Notes: a model not told the origin generated them from the sequence alone. DNA of 43,210 bases from Deltaproteobacteria bacterium (GCA_019307065.1 JAFDKH010000040.1:1-43210), one strand, 5' to 3'. Positions 24,187 through 33,455 are shown, counted from the first letter of the stretch. Made by a program: numbers and translations.

Positions 24187-24986
24187 TTTCGTGTGCCTAA
24201 TAACCGCTTGCCTGCATCGAAAGTCGAGCCCGACATGCCCGGTTGCATACCCGGTCTCATGCCCGGTTGCATACCTGGTCTCATGCCCGGCTGCATGCCC
24301 GGTTTCATGCCCGGCTGCATGCCCGCCTGATTTTCAGGTCGGGCACCGGCCGCACCCTGGGCCTGAGGAACCTGGACTAAATGGGTAGTCAGGACCAGTT
24401 GATCTCCAAGACCGCCTTCGTTCCAGGTAACCGTCAAGCGGACTTCGCGAATGGCCTTCTCGAGCATGTCGGTCAGCATCTCTATGTTGCCTCTGAGCAT
24501 GTCCGGGTTGAGCATCCCGCCTCCGGCGCCACCGCCTTTACCGAGTAGTCCGCCCAGGCCAGCCTGGCTTGAAGCGCCCAGGCCGGACAACCCGCCCGGC
24601 AGGGCCGACCCGGCCAGGCCGCCTTGATCATCGCCCTGGCCGGAGGCACTCAGCATGTGTTCGAAAGCCGCTCCCAAAGGCAGCTCGATTTTGAGCACCT
24701 CGAGTTTCCAGATGAAGCTTGGATAGCCTTGCTCGCTAAAATTATCACTGTCTTCAAAATCCATATCTGGAAAGCCTTCTTTGATGTACTTTTCCTCGGC
24801 TTCTTCCAGCATGGCCTGGGCCAGGAAAGTGGCGACAGTCAGTTGTTTGCCGTAAGTGCTCAGCCGGATCGAGGCGCTTTGCACTTGCATCAAGGCCACA
24901 TAAGCCGTGGCCATGATGCCCAGGGCGACCATTACTTCGAGCAAGCTAGACCCACGCTGGCTGTTGACTGTCGGCCGGCCGATCAT
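24183..24986 (-). CDS. gspI: Type II secretion minor pseudopilin GspI with a Pro-Gly-Met repeat tail
   Basis: The leader (residues 1-12, ending SQRG) and mature helix [20 protein letters not shown], with Glu at +5, identify this minor pseudopilin. At 267 residues it is about twice the usual length (roughly 120-135). Part of the excess is a Gly/Ala/Leu-rich insertion (about 118-160). Most striking is a near-C-terminal tail (about 225-252) made of repeating QPGMKPGM or QPGMRPGM units, seven PGM triplets plus one AGM. At DNA level this is about three and a half copies of a 24-bp unit. GspI nucleates the pseudopilus tip with GspJ and GspK. Both extra regions are low-complexity and probably surface-exposed. 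Confidence 0.88.
   Translation of the reverse strand: MIGRPTVNSQRGSSLLEVMVALGIMATAYVALMQVQSASIRLSTYGKQLTVATFLAQAMLEEAEEKYIKEGFPDMDFEDSDNFSEQGYPSFIWKLEVLKIELPLGAAFEHMLSASGQGDDQGGLAGSALPGGLSGLGASSQAGLGGLLGKGGGAGGGMLNPDMLRGNIEMLTDMLEKAIREVRLTVTWNEGGLGDQLVLTTHLVQVPQAQGAAGARPENQAGMQPGMKPGMQPGMRPGMQPGMRPGMQPGMSGSTFDAGKRLLGTRK
24238..24330 (-). repeat. 24-bp tandem repeat encoding Pro-Gly-Met units in gspI
   Basis: Units begin at 24238, 24262, 24286 and (partial) 24310. The first two differ at one base, and later copies show a few synonymous or Arg/Lys-changing substitutions. Because 24 is a multiple of three, copy-number changes would lengthen or shorten the tail without breaking the frame. Confidence 0.9.
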
Positions 24987-25654
24987 TCTTCAGGGCCCTC
25001 CACGTAATGGGAGTCGATCTTGACGCTGCCCAACAAACCTTCGACTTGCAGGGTGTAGATATCCTCGTCCTCATCGCCCATGTGAATAACGGCTTGTTCG
25101 GTCATGCCGGTCGGAAAACAGTACAGGTAGGCCTGTCCGACCGTGACTCGATCTGACTGGTGGGCCACCCAGATGTCCTGGAAGATAACCTCGTTGGGCA
25201 ATTTCATTTTCTTTGTCAACTGCCCGGCAAATGATGAAAAGGTGGTTCGCGACTTGGGATGCCACATTTCACCGCCTTCGATGAACGAGCGACTCACGAA
25301 TCGTCGCGAGCGCAAGTCTTCTTCCTCTTCCTCGTCGGCTTCCAGTTCGCCGTCTCTGACATCGGTTTTTTCACCTTTTAGCAGGAACTTGTCCGATGCA
25401 CTCTCAACCCAATAGGCCTGCTCGTCCAGATCGAAGACAATTCTGAAAGTAGAGTTCTTGCGAGCCGCCAGGTCGTAGGTGTAGCGGATCGTTCCGGCTA
25501 CTTGCGAGGCGGCCGCCTTCAGGTTGAATCCGGTTATATTACTGACCGAAGGAACCGTGATGGCAACCATCAAGCCCATCAAAGAAACCACGATGACCAA
25601 CTCGATCAAAGTCAGCCCAGTTTGGTTTCTTCTGATTTTTCGGGCCAATGCCAT
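24983..25654 (-). CDS. gspH: Type II secretion minor pseudopilin GspH
   Basis: A 223-residue pseudopilin with the prepilin leader (residues 1-13, ending NQTG), then the mature helix LTLIELVIVVSLMGLMVAITV with Glu at +5. The globular part contains an Asp/Glu-rich loop (DGELEADEEEEEDLRSRR, about residues 96-113) that is longer and more acidic than usual. GspH connects the tip complex to the GspG filament. It overlaps gspI by 4 nt and lies 24 bp after gspG. Identity rests on the leader, position and length. Confidence 0.88.
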   Translation of the reverse strand: MALARKIRRNQTGLTLIELVIVVSLMGLMVAITVPSVSNITGFNLKAAASQVAGTIRYTYDLAARKNSTFRIVFDLDEQAYWVESASDKFLLKGEKTDVRDGELEADEEEEEDLRSRRFVSRSFIEGGEMWHPKSRTTFSSFAGQLTKKMKLPNEVIFQDIWVAHQSDRVTVGQAYLYCFPTGMTEQAVIHMGDEDEDIYTLQVEGLLGSVKIDSHYVEGPEE

Positions 25655-25678
25655 CGGCCTGTCTCCTGCAATACGCGT

Positions 25679-26086
25679 TTAGTTTTCGAGGCTCAGATCA
25701 GCATCGAAACCTTCTCCTCCGGAAACGCCGTCAGCCCCGAAGGATTTCAAGGAATACGAACGCTGACTGTGACGCACATACTGGAAATCGGCGTCCCACA
25801 TGTCTTGGGGCTTTTCTTTCATGACCCCACCGGTGACCAGTACCTGCAGACCTTCTTCGGTGGACGGATATGACCCGGCCCTGATCTTGTAGGCGTCAAG
25901 GGCCTCTTCGATGTTGTGCATCTGGATCAAAGTGCCGTCGACCTTGGCCTGATCTTGTTGTCTGACGAAAAAGACCGTGATCAGGGTTGCCATCATCCCC
26001 ATGATGGCAATCACTACCATGATCTCGATCAGGGTCATGCCCCTGGTTCCCCTTGCTTTGTGGCGCAATGCTTTTCGTCTGGTCAT
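25679..26086 (-). CDS. gspG: Type II secretion major pseudopilin GspG
   Basis: A 135-residue major pseudopilin. The leader is residues 1-16, ending in RG, followed by mature MTLIEIMVVIAIMGMMATL with Glu at +5. The C-terminal part has the family pattern AYKIRAGSYPSTEEGLQVLV, and WDADFQYVRHSQRSYSLKSFGADG, which is the calcium-binding loop region (Asp residues conserved). GspG polymerises into the pseudopilus that drives folded substrates out. It lies directly after lspA (10 bp), with a GGAGG site upstream of the start. Confidence 0.93.
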   Translation of the reverse strand: MTRRKALRHKARGTRGMTLIEIMVVIAIMGMMATLITVFFVRQQDQAKVDGTLIQMHNIEEALDAYKIRAGSYPSTEEGLQVLVTGGVMKEKPQDMWDADFQYVRHSQRSYSLKSFGADGVSGGEGFDADLSLEN

Positions 26087-26096
26087 TGCGTTCCTC

Positions 26097-26645
26097 CTAA
26101 CTTTCTCTGGCGATTTTCGACTGTCTCACCCAGGTTTTAATCAGAGCTCCAACCAGGATCAGCGAGCCGATGGTAATAGTCATGTCGGCCAGGTTAAATG
26201 TCGGCCAATGAGCTTGGCTAAAATATATATCGATGAAGTCCAGGACTTCTCCACGGAAGGCCCGATCGGCCAAATTCGACAGAGCTCCCCCGAGGATTAA
26301 ACCCAAAGAGACTGAAATCGTAACCGACCAGCCCAGGGCGCGAATGCTGTAGGTCACTATAGCGAATATTGCCAGGACACTCAGGGCCAGTAATACCGGT
26401 AAACGCAGTTGTTCGGGCAAGTTGGCGAACAGCCCAAAGGCCCCGTGAGGATTATGGCGCAGCTGCAAGTTCAGAAGTCCCGGAATGACTTCCAGGCTTT
26501 GCCCGGGCAGAAGAACCGAGGCCACAATCCACTTGGTGATCTGATCCAGCGACCCGGCTGTAGCCGTCAGGGCCAGGACCACCACCACGTGAAACCCGCG
26601 AGAGCTCGTCGGTGCTTTGGCCTGATTTTCAACAGCTAGTTTCAT
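26097..26645 (-). CDS. lspA: Lipoprotein signal peptidase (signal peptidase II), embedded in the T2SS operon
   Basis: LspA removes the signal peptide from lipoprotein precursors after lipid attachment to Cys. The 182-residue protein has four transmembrane helices and the family motifs: DQITK (first helix), RHNPHGAFGL (the NxGxAF motif with a His), GGALSNLADR followed by VLDFID, and FNLADMTI. The two catalytic Asp residues sit in NLADR and FNLAD. It lies inside the secretion operon, 4 bp after gspF and 10 bp before gspG, which is not the usual neighbourhood (ileS-lspA in many bacteria). The window encodes several lipoproteins that would be substrates. Confidence 0.92.
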   Translation of the reverse strand: MKLAVENQAKAPTSSRGFHVVVVLALTATAGSLDQITKWIVASVLLPGQSLEVIPGLLNLQLRHNPHGAFGLFANLPEQLRLPVLLALSVLAIFAIVTYSIRALGWSVTISVSLGLILGGALSNLADRAFRGEVLDFIDIYFSQAHWPTFNLADMTITIGSLILVGALIKTWVRQSKIARES

Positions 26646-26649
26646 CTAA

Positions 26650-27867
26650 TCACCGGGCAAATTCATTGAGCTGCAAAATAGGCAGCAAGATTGAAAAAAC
26701 CATGAAGCCAACCGCGCCGCCCATGAAAACTATCATCAGCGGTTCGAGCAGAGTGGTCAGCGAGTTAATCCTGGTTTCGGCTTGATCCTGGTAGCTGACT
26801 GCAACGCTGTTGAGCATTTCTTCGAGCTGACCCGAGCGTTCGCCGACCGCAATCATGTGTATGACCAGCGGAGGAAACTCACCACTGCGTCTGAGCGGGG
26901 CGGCGATACTCTCACCTTCCTTGATGCTCTCGCGCGCGTCGTCGATTGCTTTAGCCAGGATCTGATTGTTGACAATCGATCGAACAATCGACAAAGCATT
27001 CAAGAGCGGGACACCGCTCATCAGCAAGGTCGAAAGGGTCTTGGAAAAACGGGCAATCGACAGCATGCGGATGATTTTTCCGGCGATTGGCATGTCTAGT
27101 TTGAATCTATCCCAGCGGATCCGGCCTCTTTCGGTCTTGACGTACTGGACCAAGGCGAAAATTCCGAGGATCATCACCAGAAAAATCAGCCACCAGTAAT
27201 CCCTGATGACGTTGGCGATACCCAAAAGAATCTTGGTTGGAAGCGGCAGAGTGGCTTTGCGATCCGCGAATATTTTAGTGATCTTGGGAATGACAACTAC
27301 CATTAAAATACTCAGAATCCCCATGCCGACCATGATCATGATGGCCGGATAAGTCAGGGTTCCAATGACTTTCGAGCGCAGCTTGGCCTGATTCTCGGTG
27401 AAGTCGGCCAGGCGGGTCAGAACTACGTCTAAGGCGCCCGACGATTCGCCGGCCCGGACCATGTTGCAGTAGAGGTCGGGAAAGACTTTAGGATGTTTGG
27501 CCATGGCGTCAGCCAGCGAACTGCCCTCGTTTACTCGTTGTTTGACCTGTGAGACAACCAGCTTGAGCTTCTGGTTTTCCGTCTGGTCGAAAACGGCCGA
27601 CAGGCTTTCGACCAGGTTGACTCCGGCATGCAGCAGGGTTGCCAACTGTCGGGTAATGACCGAAAGTTCTCGAGTCGACACTCGCCCGGTGAGTTTCTTG
27701 AGATCGATGTCACCACTCTTGGCTCGTTCTTTCTGCTGCTGAATATCAGTCGGAAAGATACCTTCCTTGCGGAGCAGAGCTTGCAGGCTGCGGCCACTTT
27801 CGCAATTGCGAATACCGCTGATGTTCTTGCCTGCCTGGGTCATACCTTTGAAATGATAAACTGGCAT
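26650..27867 (-). CDS. gspF: Type II secretion inner-membrane platform protein GspF
   Basis: A 405-residue polytopic protein with two repeated T2SSF domains. The first cytoplasmic domain has ELSVITRQLATLLHAGVNLVESL, and the second IARFSKTLSTLLMSGVPLLNAL, the two signature stretches of the family. Three membrane helices lie at about 170-192, 218-238 and 372-395. GspF is the inner-membrane platform that couples GspE ATP hydrolysis to pseudopilus assembly. The full family length is present, with no insertion. It lies 26 bp after gspE, the canonical position. Confidence 0.93.
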   Translation of the reverse strand: MPVYHFKGMTQAGKNISGIRNCESGRSLQALLRKEGIFPTDIQQQKERAKSGDIDLKKLTGRVSTRELSVITRQLATLLHAGVNLVESLSAVFDQTENQKLKLVVSQVKQRVNEGSSLADAMAKHPKVFPDLYCNMVRAGESSGALDVVLTRLADFTENQAKLRSKVIGTLTYPAIMIMVGMGILSILMVVVIPKITKIFADRKATLPLPTKILLGIANVIRDYWWLIFLVMILGIFALVQYVKTERGRIRWDRFKLDMPIAGKIIRMLSIARFSKTLSTLLMSGVPLLNALSIVRSIVNNQILAKAIDDARESIKEGESIAAPLRRSGEFPPLVIHMIAVGERSGQLEEMLNSVAVSYQDQAETRINSLTTLLEPLMIVFMGGAVGFMVFSILLPILQLNEFAR

Positions 27868-27893
27868 CTACTGCTCTCCTGTTTGGGGCTTGC

Positions 27894-29603
27894 CTAAATC
27901 GAGTCCTCTTGGGTGACTCTGAGAACCTCCTCGATAGTGGTCAGGCCCCGGGCGATCTTATCGGCCCCATCCTCACGTAGCGTCAGCATGCCCTTTTTCA
28001 TTGCCGCCCGCTTGATCGTGCCCGCGTCGACATTTTTCAGCACCAGCCCGCGAATTTCGTCGTCGACAATAAGAAGCTCGTAGATACCCAAGCGGCCCAA
28101 ATATCCGGTCTTGAAGCACTTGGGACAACCGACTGCTTTGTTGACTGACTCGGGAATATTGGCCCCGTTGCCCCTGAGACCCAGCTTGCCCCACTCATCT
28201 GCGCTGGGGTGCATTTTCTCGTGACAATGCGGGCAGACAGTGCGCACCAGCCGCTGGGCAAGAATTGCTACCAGAGAGGAGGCGGCCAGGAAAGGTTCGA
28301 CTCCCATGTCCACCAGGCGGGTGACCGCGCCAGAGGCGTCGTTGGTGTGAACCGTTGAGAAAACCAAGTGGCCGGTCAAAGATGCCTGAATTGCGATCTC
28401 GGCAGTCGGCAGATCGCGAATTTCGCCGACCATGATGACGTCGGGATCTTGGCGCAAGAACGATCGCAGGACGTTGGAAAATGTCAGATCGATCTTTTCG
28501 TTGACATGAATCTGGGCGATTCCAGGCAGCTGGTATTCGACCGGATCCTCGACGGTCAGGATGTTGATCTCGGGCGTGTTGATCTTGGTCAAGGCCGCAT
28601 AAAGAGTCGTGGTTTTACCGCTACCGGTCGGGCCGGTGACCAGGACGATACCGTGGCTCATATGAATCAGTTGGTTCATCGAGCGTAAACTGCCTTCGTT
28701 CATGCCCAGCTCGTTCAAGTCCAGGAGCACGGCCGATTTGTCCAGTAGACGCATGACGACCCGCTCGCCCTGGACAGTCGGAATGGTGCTCAAGCGGATA
28801 TCGATGTCGCGCCCGGCAATCTTGATACGGATGCGGCCGTCCTGAGGCAGGCGTTTCTCGGCAATATTCAAACCGCCCATGATTTTCACGCGCGAAGTGA
28901 TGCTTGCTTGAAAACGTTTTGGGGTGCGTAAAATCTCATAGAGAATGCCGTCCCGGCGAAAGCGGACTGAGATATCCCGCTCCATCGGCTCGATGTGAAT
29001 GTCCGAGCAGCGTTCCTTGACAGCCTGGAACAGCAGCGAGTTTACCAGCCGGATGATCGGGGCCTCGTCAGAGGAGTCGAGTAAGTCTTCGGGTTCTTCG
29101 AGTTCCTGGGCTAAAGAATCCAGATCGGTTTCTTCCAGGTCGTCGACCAAAGCTTCGGCTTCGCCGGAGGCGCGATCATAGAGCCGGTTGATACCGTCGA
29201 GAATGGCCTGGCCCTCGGCCAGGACCGGGCGAATAGTCCGGCCCAACAAAATGCGAACATCGTCCAGGACGAAAGTGTTGAGCGGGTCGGCCACGGCTAC
29301 GACAACTTCGTCATCGGTTTCACTCAAGGGCAGGACTTGTTGCTGCTTGGCGAAATTGATTGGCACCCGTCGAACAAGTTCGGCATCCACGTTGTTGACA
29401 TCGATTTCGTCCATGACTGGAATATCGAGCTGAGCGGAAAGCGCATGGATCACGTCTTCGGCGCTGACGACCTTAATCGCGGTCAGGATCTCGCCGATCC
29501 GGCCGCCGCGTTCTTTCTGAACCGCCAGGGCCTCTTCGATTTTTTCTTCGTCAAATCCAACCATCTCGAGAAGGATCTGACCGAGTTTTCTTGTGTCGCC
29601 CAT
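27894..29603 (-). CDS. gspE: Type II secretion ATPase GspE
   Basis: The cytoplasmic AAA-like motor, 569 residues. Two N-terminal T2SSE_N/MshEN-type segments (about 1-75 and 80-150) are followed by an acidic linker (about 155-180, EALVDDLEETDLDSLAQELEE). The ATPase core carries Walker A GPTGSGKTTTLYAAL, the Asp box TVEDPVEYQL, Walker B RSFLRQDPDVIMVGEIRD and the His box LTGHLVFSTVHTND. A four-cysteine zinc-binding insert (CPHC...CPKC, about residues 465-500) marks it as GspE/PilB type. Its start is the ATG at 29603, 18 bp after gspD. All catalytic motifs are intact, so it should be active. Confidence 0.95.
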   Translation of the reverse strand: MGDTRKLGQILLEMVGFDEEKIEEALAVQKERGGRIGEILTAIKVVSAEDVIHALSAQLDIPVMDEIDVNNVDAELVRRVPINFAKQQQVLPLSETDDEVVVAVADPLNTFVLDDVRILLGRTIRPVLAEGQAILDGINRLYDRASGEAEALVDDLEETDLDSLAQELEEPEDLLDSSDEAPIIRLVNSLLFQAVKERCSDIHIEPMERDISVRFRRDGILYEILRTPKRFQASITSRVKIMGGLNIAEKRLPQDGRIRIKIAGRDIDIRLSTIPTVQGERVVMRLLDKSAVLLDLNELGMNEGSLRSMNQLIHMSHGIVLVTGPTGSGKTTTLYAALTKINTPEINILTVEDPVEYQLPGIAQIHVNEKIDLTFSNVLRSFLRQDPDVIMVGEIRDLPTAEIAIQASLTGHLVFSTVHTNDASGAVTRLVDMGVEPFLAASSLVAILAQRLVRTVCPHCHEKMHPSADEWGKLGLRGNGANIPESVNKAVGCPKCFKTGYLGRLGIYELLIVDDEIRGLVLKNVDAGTIKRAAMKKGMLTLREDGADKIARGLTTIEEVLRVTQEDSI

Positions 29604-29621
29604 TACCTATCGTTCCTGTGT

Positions 29622-32474
29622 CTACTCAACTTCTAGACGATTTTCGCCTGAAGCGTCGGTCGTTTCTTCGGCAGTTTCGGCCGTATCCGAATCCGTTGAG
29701 TCTGTTTCAACCGGGCTCTTTGTAGAATCACTTTCTGTAGCGGCCGGTTCTGTTGATTCCTCGGGGGATTCTATCCTAGAAGAAGCCGGCAAATCGGGAG
29801 TGATCACAATTTCATCACCCGAGCCCGGGCCGCCGTTTTCAATTCTATTCAACTCCTTGCGCAAGATGATATGAATGTCGGCCAGCGGGCCGCGCCGTTT
29901 CCTGAAGTCTGTAAAAGACTTGTACTGAGGGCCCTGGCCATGGAAGCGTTCGATGAATTCCCGGCGTTCTTCCATCTTGCGCTTGAAAATTGCGCGGAAA
30001 TCATCGGGACCGGCGATTACATGCGGAGTCAAAAACAGCAATAAGTTAGTCTTGGTTTTCTGGGTGCGCTTTGAGCGGAACAACCAGCCCAGAACCGGGA
30101 TGTCGCCCAGCACCGGAACCTTGGTTTCGCCGATGTCGATTTTTTCGCGGATCAGACCGCCGATTACTACAGTTTGTTGATCCTGCACTTCGACGACAGT
30201 CTTGGCCGAACGTTTGGTGGTCGTCGGTCCCAGGGGGTTCGAAGTGTCTTTGACTTCGCTGAGTTCTATTTCCAGTTCCAGGCGGATGACGTTGCCTTCG
30301 TTGACCTGAGGTTTGATTTTCAAAGTCAGGCCGACTTCTTGCCGGTTGATTGCACCCATTCCCATGCCCATCAAGCCGCCTAGCCCGCCCATGCCGCGCC
30401 CATAACCGCCAGTCATCCCGGTTGTCGCGCCGCTCATACCGGCCATTGAAGCCAGGCCGGCCAATGAGCTCATGCCGCCCATACCGCCGCCATAGCCGCC
30501 GGGAATCGGGATGTTCTCACCGACTTTGATCTCGGCTTCTTCGTTGTCCGAAGTCAGGATATGCGGAGTGCTCAATACATTTACGTTGGAGTTGGTTTGC
30601 AGGGCCTGCAGCATGACCCCGAAGGCCGGGATGGAGATACCGGCCATAATACTGTCTTCGCCGGCCAATTCCGGGCCGCGTAACCCGCTCAAGAATCCCA
30701 GCATGCTGATGTTGGGCGCCAGCGAGTTGAAGTTTGAGCCTTGCGACTTGAACTGGGTTCCAAAGAACAAAGGAATTGTCTCGCCGCCGATGGTTGGGGC
30801 GGCGCCGGTATGAAATGCCAAGCCGACATCCTTGGAGTTGTCCAGGTTGACTTCCATGATTACTGCCTCGACGAATACCTGTCGCCTGGGAATGTCCAAC
30901 TTCTTGATGACCTTGAACAGGCTCTTGTAGTCGTTTTGGCTGGCAACTATCACCAGCGAGTTGGTTGCTTTATCGGCGGTGACCTTGACTTCGCCCTGGA
31001 ACAGTTCGGCCGCTTTTTTGGAACCGCCTTTTTTACCGCCTACTCTAGCCTTGCTGCCTATCTTTGATCGTCCCGAGGTGCCCTGGGCCAGCGAAGTAAG
31101 AGTCGAAGACAGCTCTTCGGCATCGGCATGCTGTAAATAAACTACTTGAATCTGTCCCTCACCGGGGATCGGTACATCAAGCTGTTTGATTAGATTCTTG
31201 ATCTTGGGAAACGCGCGGGCCGGAGCGACAAGAATGATCTTGTTGGTACGTTCGTCGGAAATGACCTTTGACAAGGTTACGCTCTCATCGCCGGTACCAC
31301 CACCTTGCGTGGGAGAAGTGGTTTTTCCTTTGCCGGCCCGAACTGGTTGAATGCGGTGACTCTTTGAAGAGCTCTTGCCTGTTCGACGATTGCCTTTATC
31401 GCCGAAGATTTCTTCGAGCGTTTGAGCTAGCTCAGCGGCCTCGGCGTATTCCACCTGAATGATCCGGATTTCTTCCTGACCCAAGGGAGTGTCGAGTTGG
31501 GTTATAATCTCCAATAGGCGGTGCATGTTGTTACCGGTATCGGAAATAATGAGAGTGTTGGTAGGAGCATAAGGATAGCTGTCGCCGTCCTTGGTGGTCA
31601 GTTGCTTGACCGTGCCGTTGATTGTATTGGCATCGACGTACTTCAGCTGCAGGACCCGGGTAACCATCAGGTCGAGGGCCGGGATATCAACTTTCTCACC
31701 GATGAAGGTTGGAATGGTATCTTTAGCGGCTTCCCGTTTCATCTGGATCTTGTAAAATTTGCCGACCTTGACCACGGTCATATTGTTTACGTTTAAAGCG
31801 GATAAAAAGGCCCGGTAAGCTTCGTTGGCAGTTACCTGGGTATTGGAAAGAATAGTTATCTTGCCGCCCCGAATGCCGTCACCAATGATGAAGTTCTTAC
31901 AGGTTTGTTTACTAATCCACTGGACGATCTCGAGTACTTCGGCCTCGTTGAAGTTCATGGTTACCCGGACATAGGGCGGCAATGGCCGGCATTTCTTTTC
32001 TTTCGTAGAGATCTTGGATTTGGACGAAGATTCCGGATCGTCCTTGGCCTCGGTATCCTTGGCTGAATCTTTGGCAGGATCGCGCAATTTACGGGTTTTT
32101 CCGCCTTTTCGATTAATCGGGCGGACAGACGTGCCCGAACGGTCCAACGGTCGCAGGCCCGGACGTTTGAGCTTTGAACCTTTCGGTCCGGAAGAGCGTG
32201 TAGCCGGCTTGATTGGTTTTATGCGCGATCCCCCTAAATTTGGACGCGTTGCCGGTCCCTTGTGTATTTTCTTCATAGTCTTCATGCGCGGCAGGGGCGG
32301 GCGCGTGCCTGTCTTATCCTCAGGGGTTTCTTCCTGAGCAACCAGCCAGGCCGAATCGTCGGCTATATCGCCTTGACCAGCTATGACAACCGGTGTGCTA
32401 TTGGCGTTGACCAACTGACTCGGTGCTGTGAGCAGTATAAAAGTGACGAGGTAGAAAGACAATCGTATAGTCAT
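29622..32474 (-). CDS. gspD: Type II secretion outer-membrane secretin GspD, with unusual basic and acidic extensions
   Basis: The 950-residue protein forms the outer-membrane channel. In order: a signal peptide (about 1-25); a long, very basic low-complexity linker (about 45-155, rich in Lys, Arg, Pro and Ser, ending in a Lys-Cys); the N0 domain (MNFNEAEVLEIVQWISKQ); N1; N2; N3; and the secretin domain (NVNVLSTPHILTSDNEEAEI, then VVIGGLIREK and VPVLGDIPVLGWLFR). A Gly/Met-rich insert of about 50 residues lies between strands of the channel region, and an acidic Ser/Thr/Glu tail closes the chain. Typical secretins are 600-750 residues, so the extra length is in these three low-complexity parts. 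I chose the ATG at 32474 over a TTG at 32501 because the latter would overlap the gspC stop and add residues before the signal peptide. Confidence 0.94.
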   Translation of the reverse strand: MTIRLSFYLVTFILLTAPSQLVNANSTPVVIAGQGDIADDSAWLVAQEETPEDKTGTRPPLPRMKTMKKIHKGPATRPNLGGSRIKPIKPATRSSGPKGSKLKRPGLRPLDRSGTSVRPINRKGGKTRKLRDPAKDSAKDTEAKDDPESSSKSKISTKEKKCRPLPPYVRVTMNFNEAEVLEIVQWISKQTCKNFIIGDGIRGGKITILSNTQVTANEAYRAFLSALNVNNMTVVKVGKFYKIQMKREAAKDTIPTFIGEKVDIPALDLMVTRVLQLKYVDANTINGTVKQLTTKDGDSYPYAPTNTLIISDTGNNMHRLLEIITQLDTPLGQEEIRIIQVEYAEAAELAQTLEEIFGDKGNRRTGKSSSKSHRIQPVRAGKGKTTSPTQGGGTGDESVTLSKVISDERTNKIILVAPARAFPKIKNLIKQLDVPIPGEGQIQVVYLQHADAEELSSTLTSLAQGTSGRSKIGSKARVGGKKGGSKKAAELFQGEVKVTADKATNSLVIVASQNDYKSLFKVIKKLDIPRRQVFVEAVIMEVNLDNSKDVGLAFHTGAAPTIGGETIPLFFGTQFKSQGSNFNSLAPNISMLGFLSGLRGPELAGEDSIMAGISIPAFGVMLQALQTNSNVNVLSTPHILTSDNEEAEIKVGENIPIPGGYGGGMGGMSSLAGLASMAGMSGATTGMTGGYGRGMGGLGGLMGMGMGAINRQEVGLTLKIKPQVNEGNVIRLELEIELSEVKDTSNPLGPTTTKRSAKTVVEVQDQQTVVIGGLIREKIDIGETKVPVLGDIPVLGWLFRSKRTQKTKTNLLLFLTPHVIAGPDDFRAIFKRKMEERREFIERFHGQGPQYKSFTDFRKRRGPLADIHIILRKELNRIENGGPGSGDEIVITPDLPASSRIESPEESTEPAATESDSTKSPVETDSTDSDTAETAEETTDASGENRLEVE

Positions 32475-32493
32475 GGCGTTAGTTCTCCCGGCG

Positions 32494-33420
32494 CTACTCA
32501 ATTTTGTAGTTGAGCTTTTTAGATTTGCCGCGGCGAGTCAGCTCGATATCGACGGAGCGCGCGCTTTTTAGCTTCTGGTAGATCTCCAGGGCTTTATCGG
32601 GGCTATTGATGGCATAGCCGTTGATCTTATGAATTATGTCGCCGTTCTGAATGCCGAGCTTGCTATAGACCGAACCCGGGCGGATAGCGAAAAGTTTGAA
32701 TCCGTTGGCTTCGCCATTCTTGAAAGATGGAACAATCCTGGCTTGCATGGCTATGTTGTTCAGATTGGATAAAGTTTTATCAATTTCTGCCCGGTCGATG
32801 GTCCAGGCATCTTTACCGGATTTCTTGATACCTTCTCCGAGAGAGCTGCTGGACTTACTTTTACGTCTTTTGCTCGAAGGCTTGCTGGCTCGTTTGGGGC
32901 TGGCTTTCTCCTGCAACTCAAGATACTCATAATTCCCGTTCCGGGAAATTACGACTTTTCTCGAAAGAATGGCCACTAGTGTAGCTTCTTCCATGAGATC
33001 GTCTTTGATGCGGTACATTCCGGTTTCGGATTCGGTCAGATCGGTAATCATGGCCATCGACCACTTAGTGTCGGAGGCCACAACTGTTCCGACCAGGGCT
33101 GCTCTGAGATCGCTCAAGATGCCTTCATCTGTGAGATTTGCGGCTGAGGCGTCGTCGATGTCGGGGCCTTTGCCGGAGACTTCGATAGGCACGGCCATGG
33201 CCGAACCGAAGTAGTTTCGGTCGATAATAATCTGGTTGTTGCTCAGATGGCTTGGTTTTCTGCTGTGACGCCGTTTATTGGAGGCATCTTTGGAAATGGA
33301 AGGCATCGGACGAAGTTTGTGCGCCACAACAACGTTGATTGTTCCGGCCAACAGCCAGGCGCCCAGGGCCAGAAACAACAGGTTGACCGTCCAGAAGTAT
33401 TTTTTCAAGATTGAGTCCAT
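32494..33420 (-). CDS. gspC: Type II secretion inner-membrane protein GspC
   Basis: The first gene of the operon. A 308-residue bitopic protein with a short cytoplasmic start, one membrane helix (about residues 10-31), the homology region that contacts the secretin (about 60-160, INVVVAHKL then YFGSAMAVP and ALVGTVVASDTKWSMA), a Ser/Lys-rich linker and a C-terminal PDZ domain (about 235-308, RPGSVYSKLGIQNGDIIHKING). GspC links inner and outer membranes and helps select substrates. The ATG is preceded by GCGGAGG, and 37 nt further upstream lies the -12 element of a sigma-54 promoter. Confidence 0.92.
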   Translation of the reverse strand: MDSILKKYFWTVNLLFLALGAWLLAGTINVVVAHKLRPMPSISKDASNKRRHSRKPSHLSNNQIIIDRNYFGSAMAVPIEVSGKGPDIDDASAANLTDEGILSDLRAALVGTVVASDTKWSMAMITDLTESETGMYRIKDDLMEEATLVAILSRKVVISRNGNYEYLELQEKASPKRASKPSSKRRKSKSSSSLGEGIKKSGKDAWTIDRAEIDKTLSNLNNIAMQARIVPSFKNGEANGFKLFAIRPGSVYSKLGIQNGDIIHKINGYAINSPDKALEIYQKLKSARSVDIELTRRGKSKKLNYKIE

Positions 33421-33455
33421 TTCGCCTCCGCAGAAACTACTCTCGGCCGTAATAG

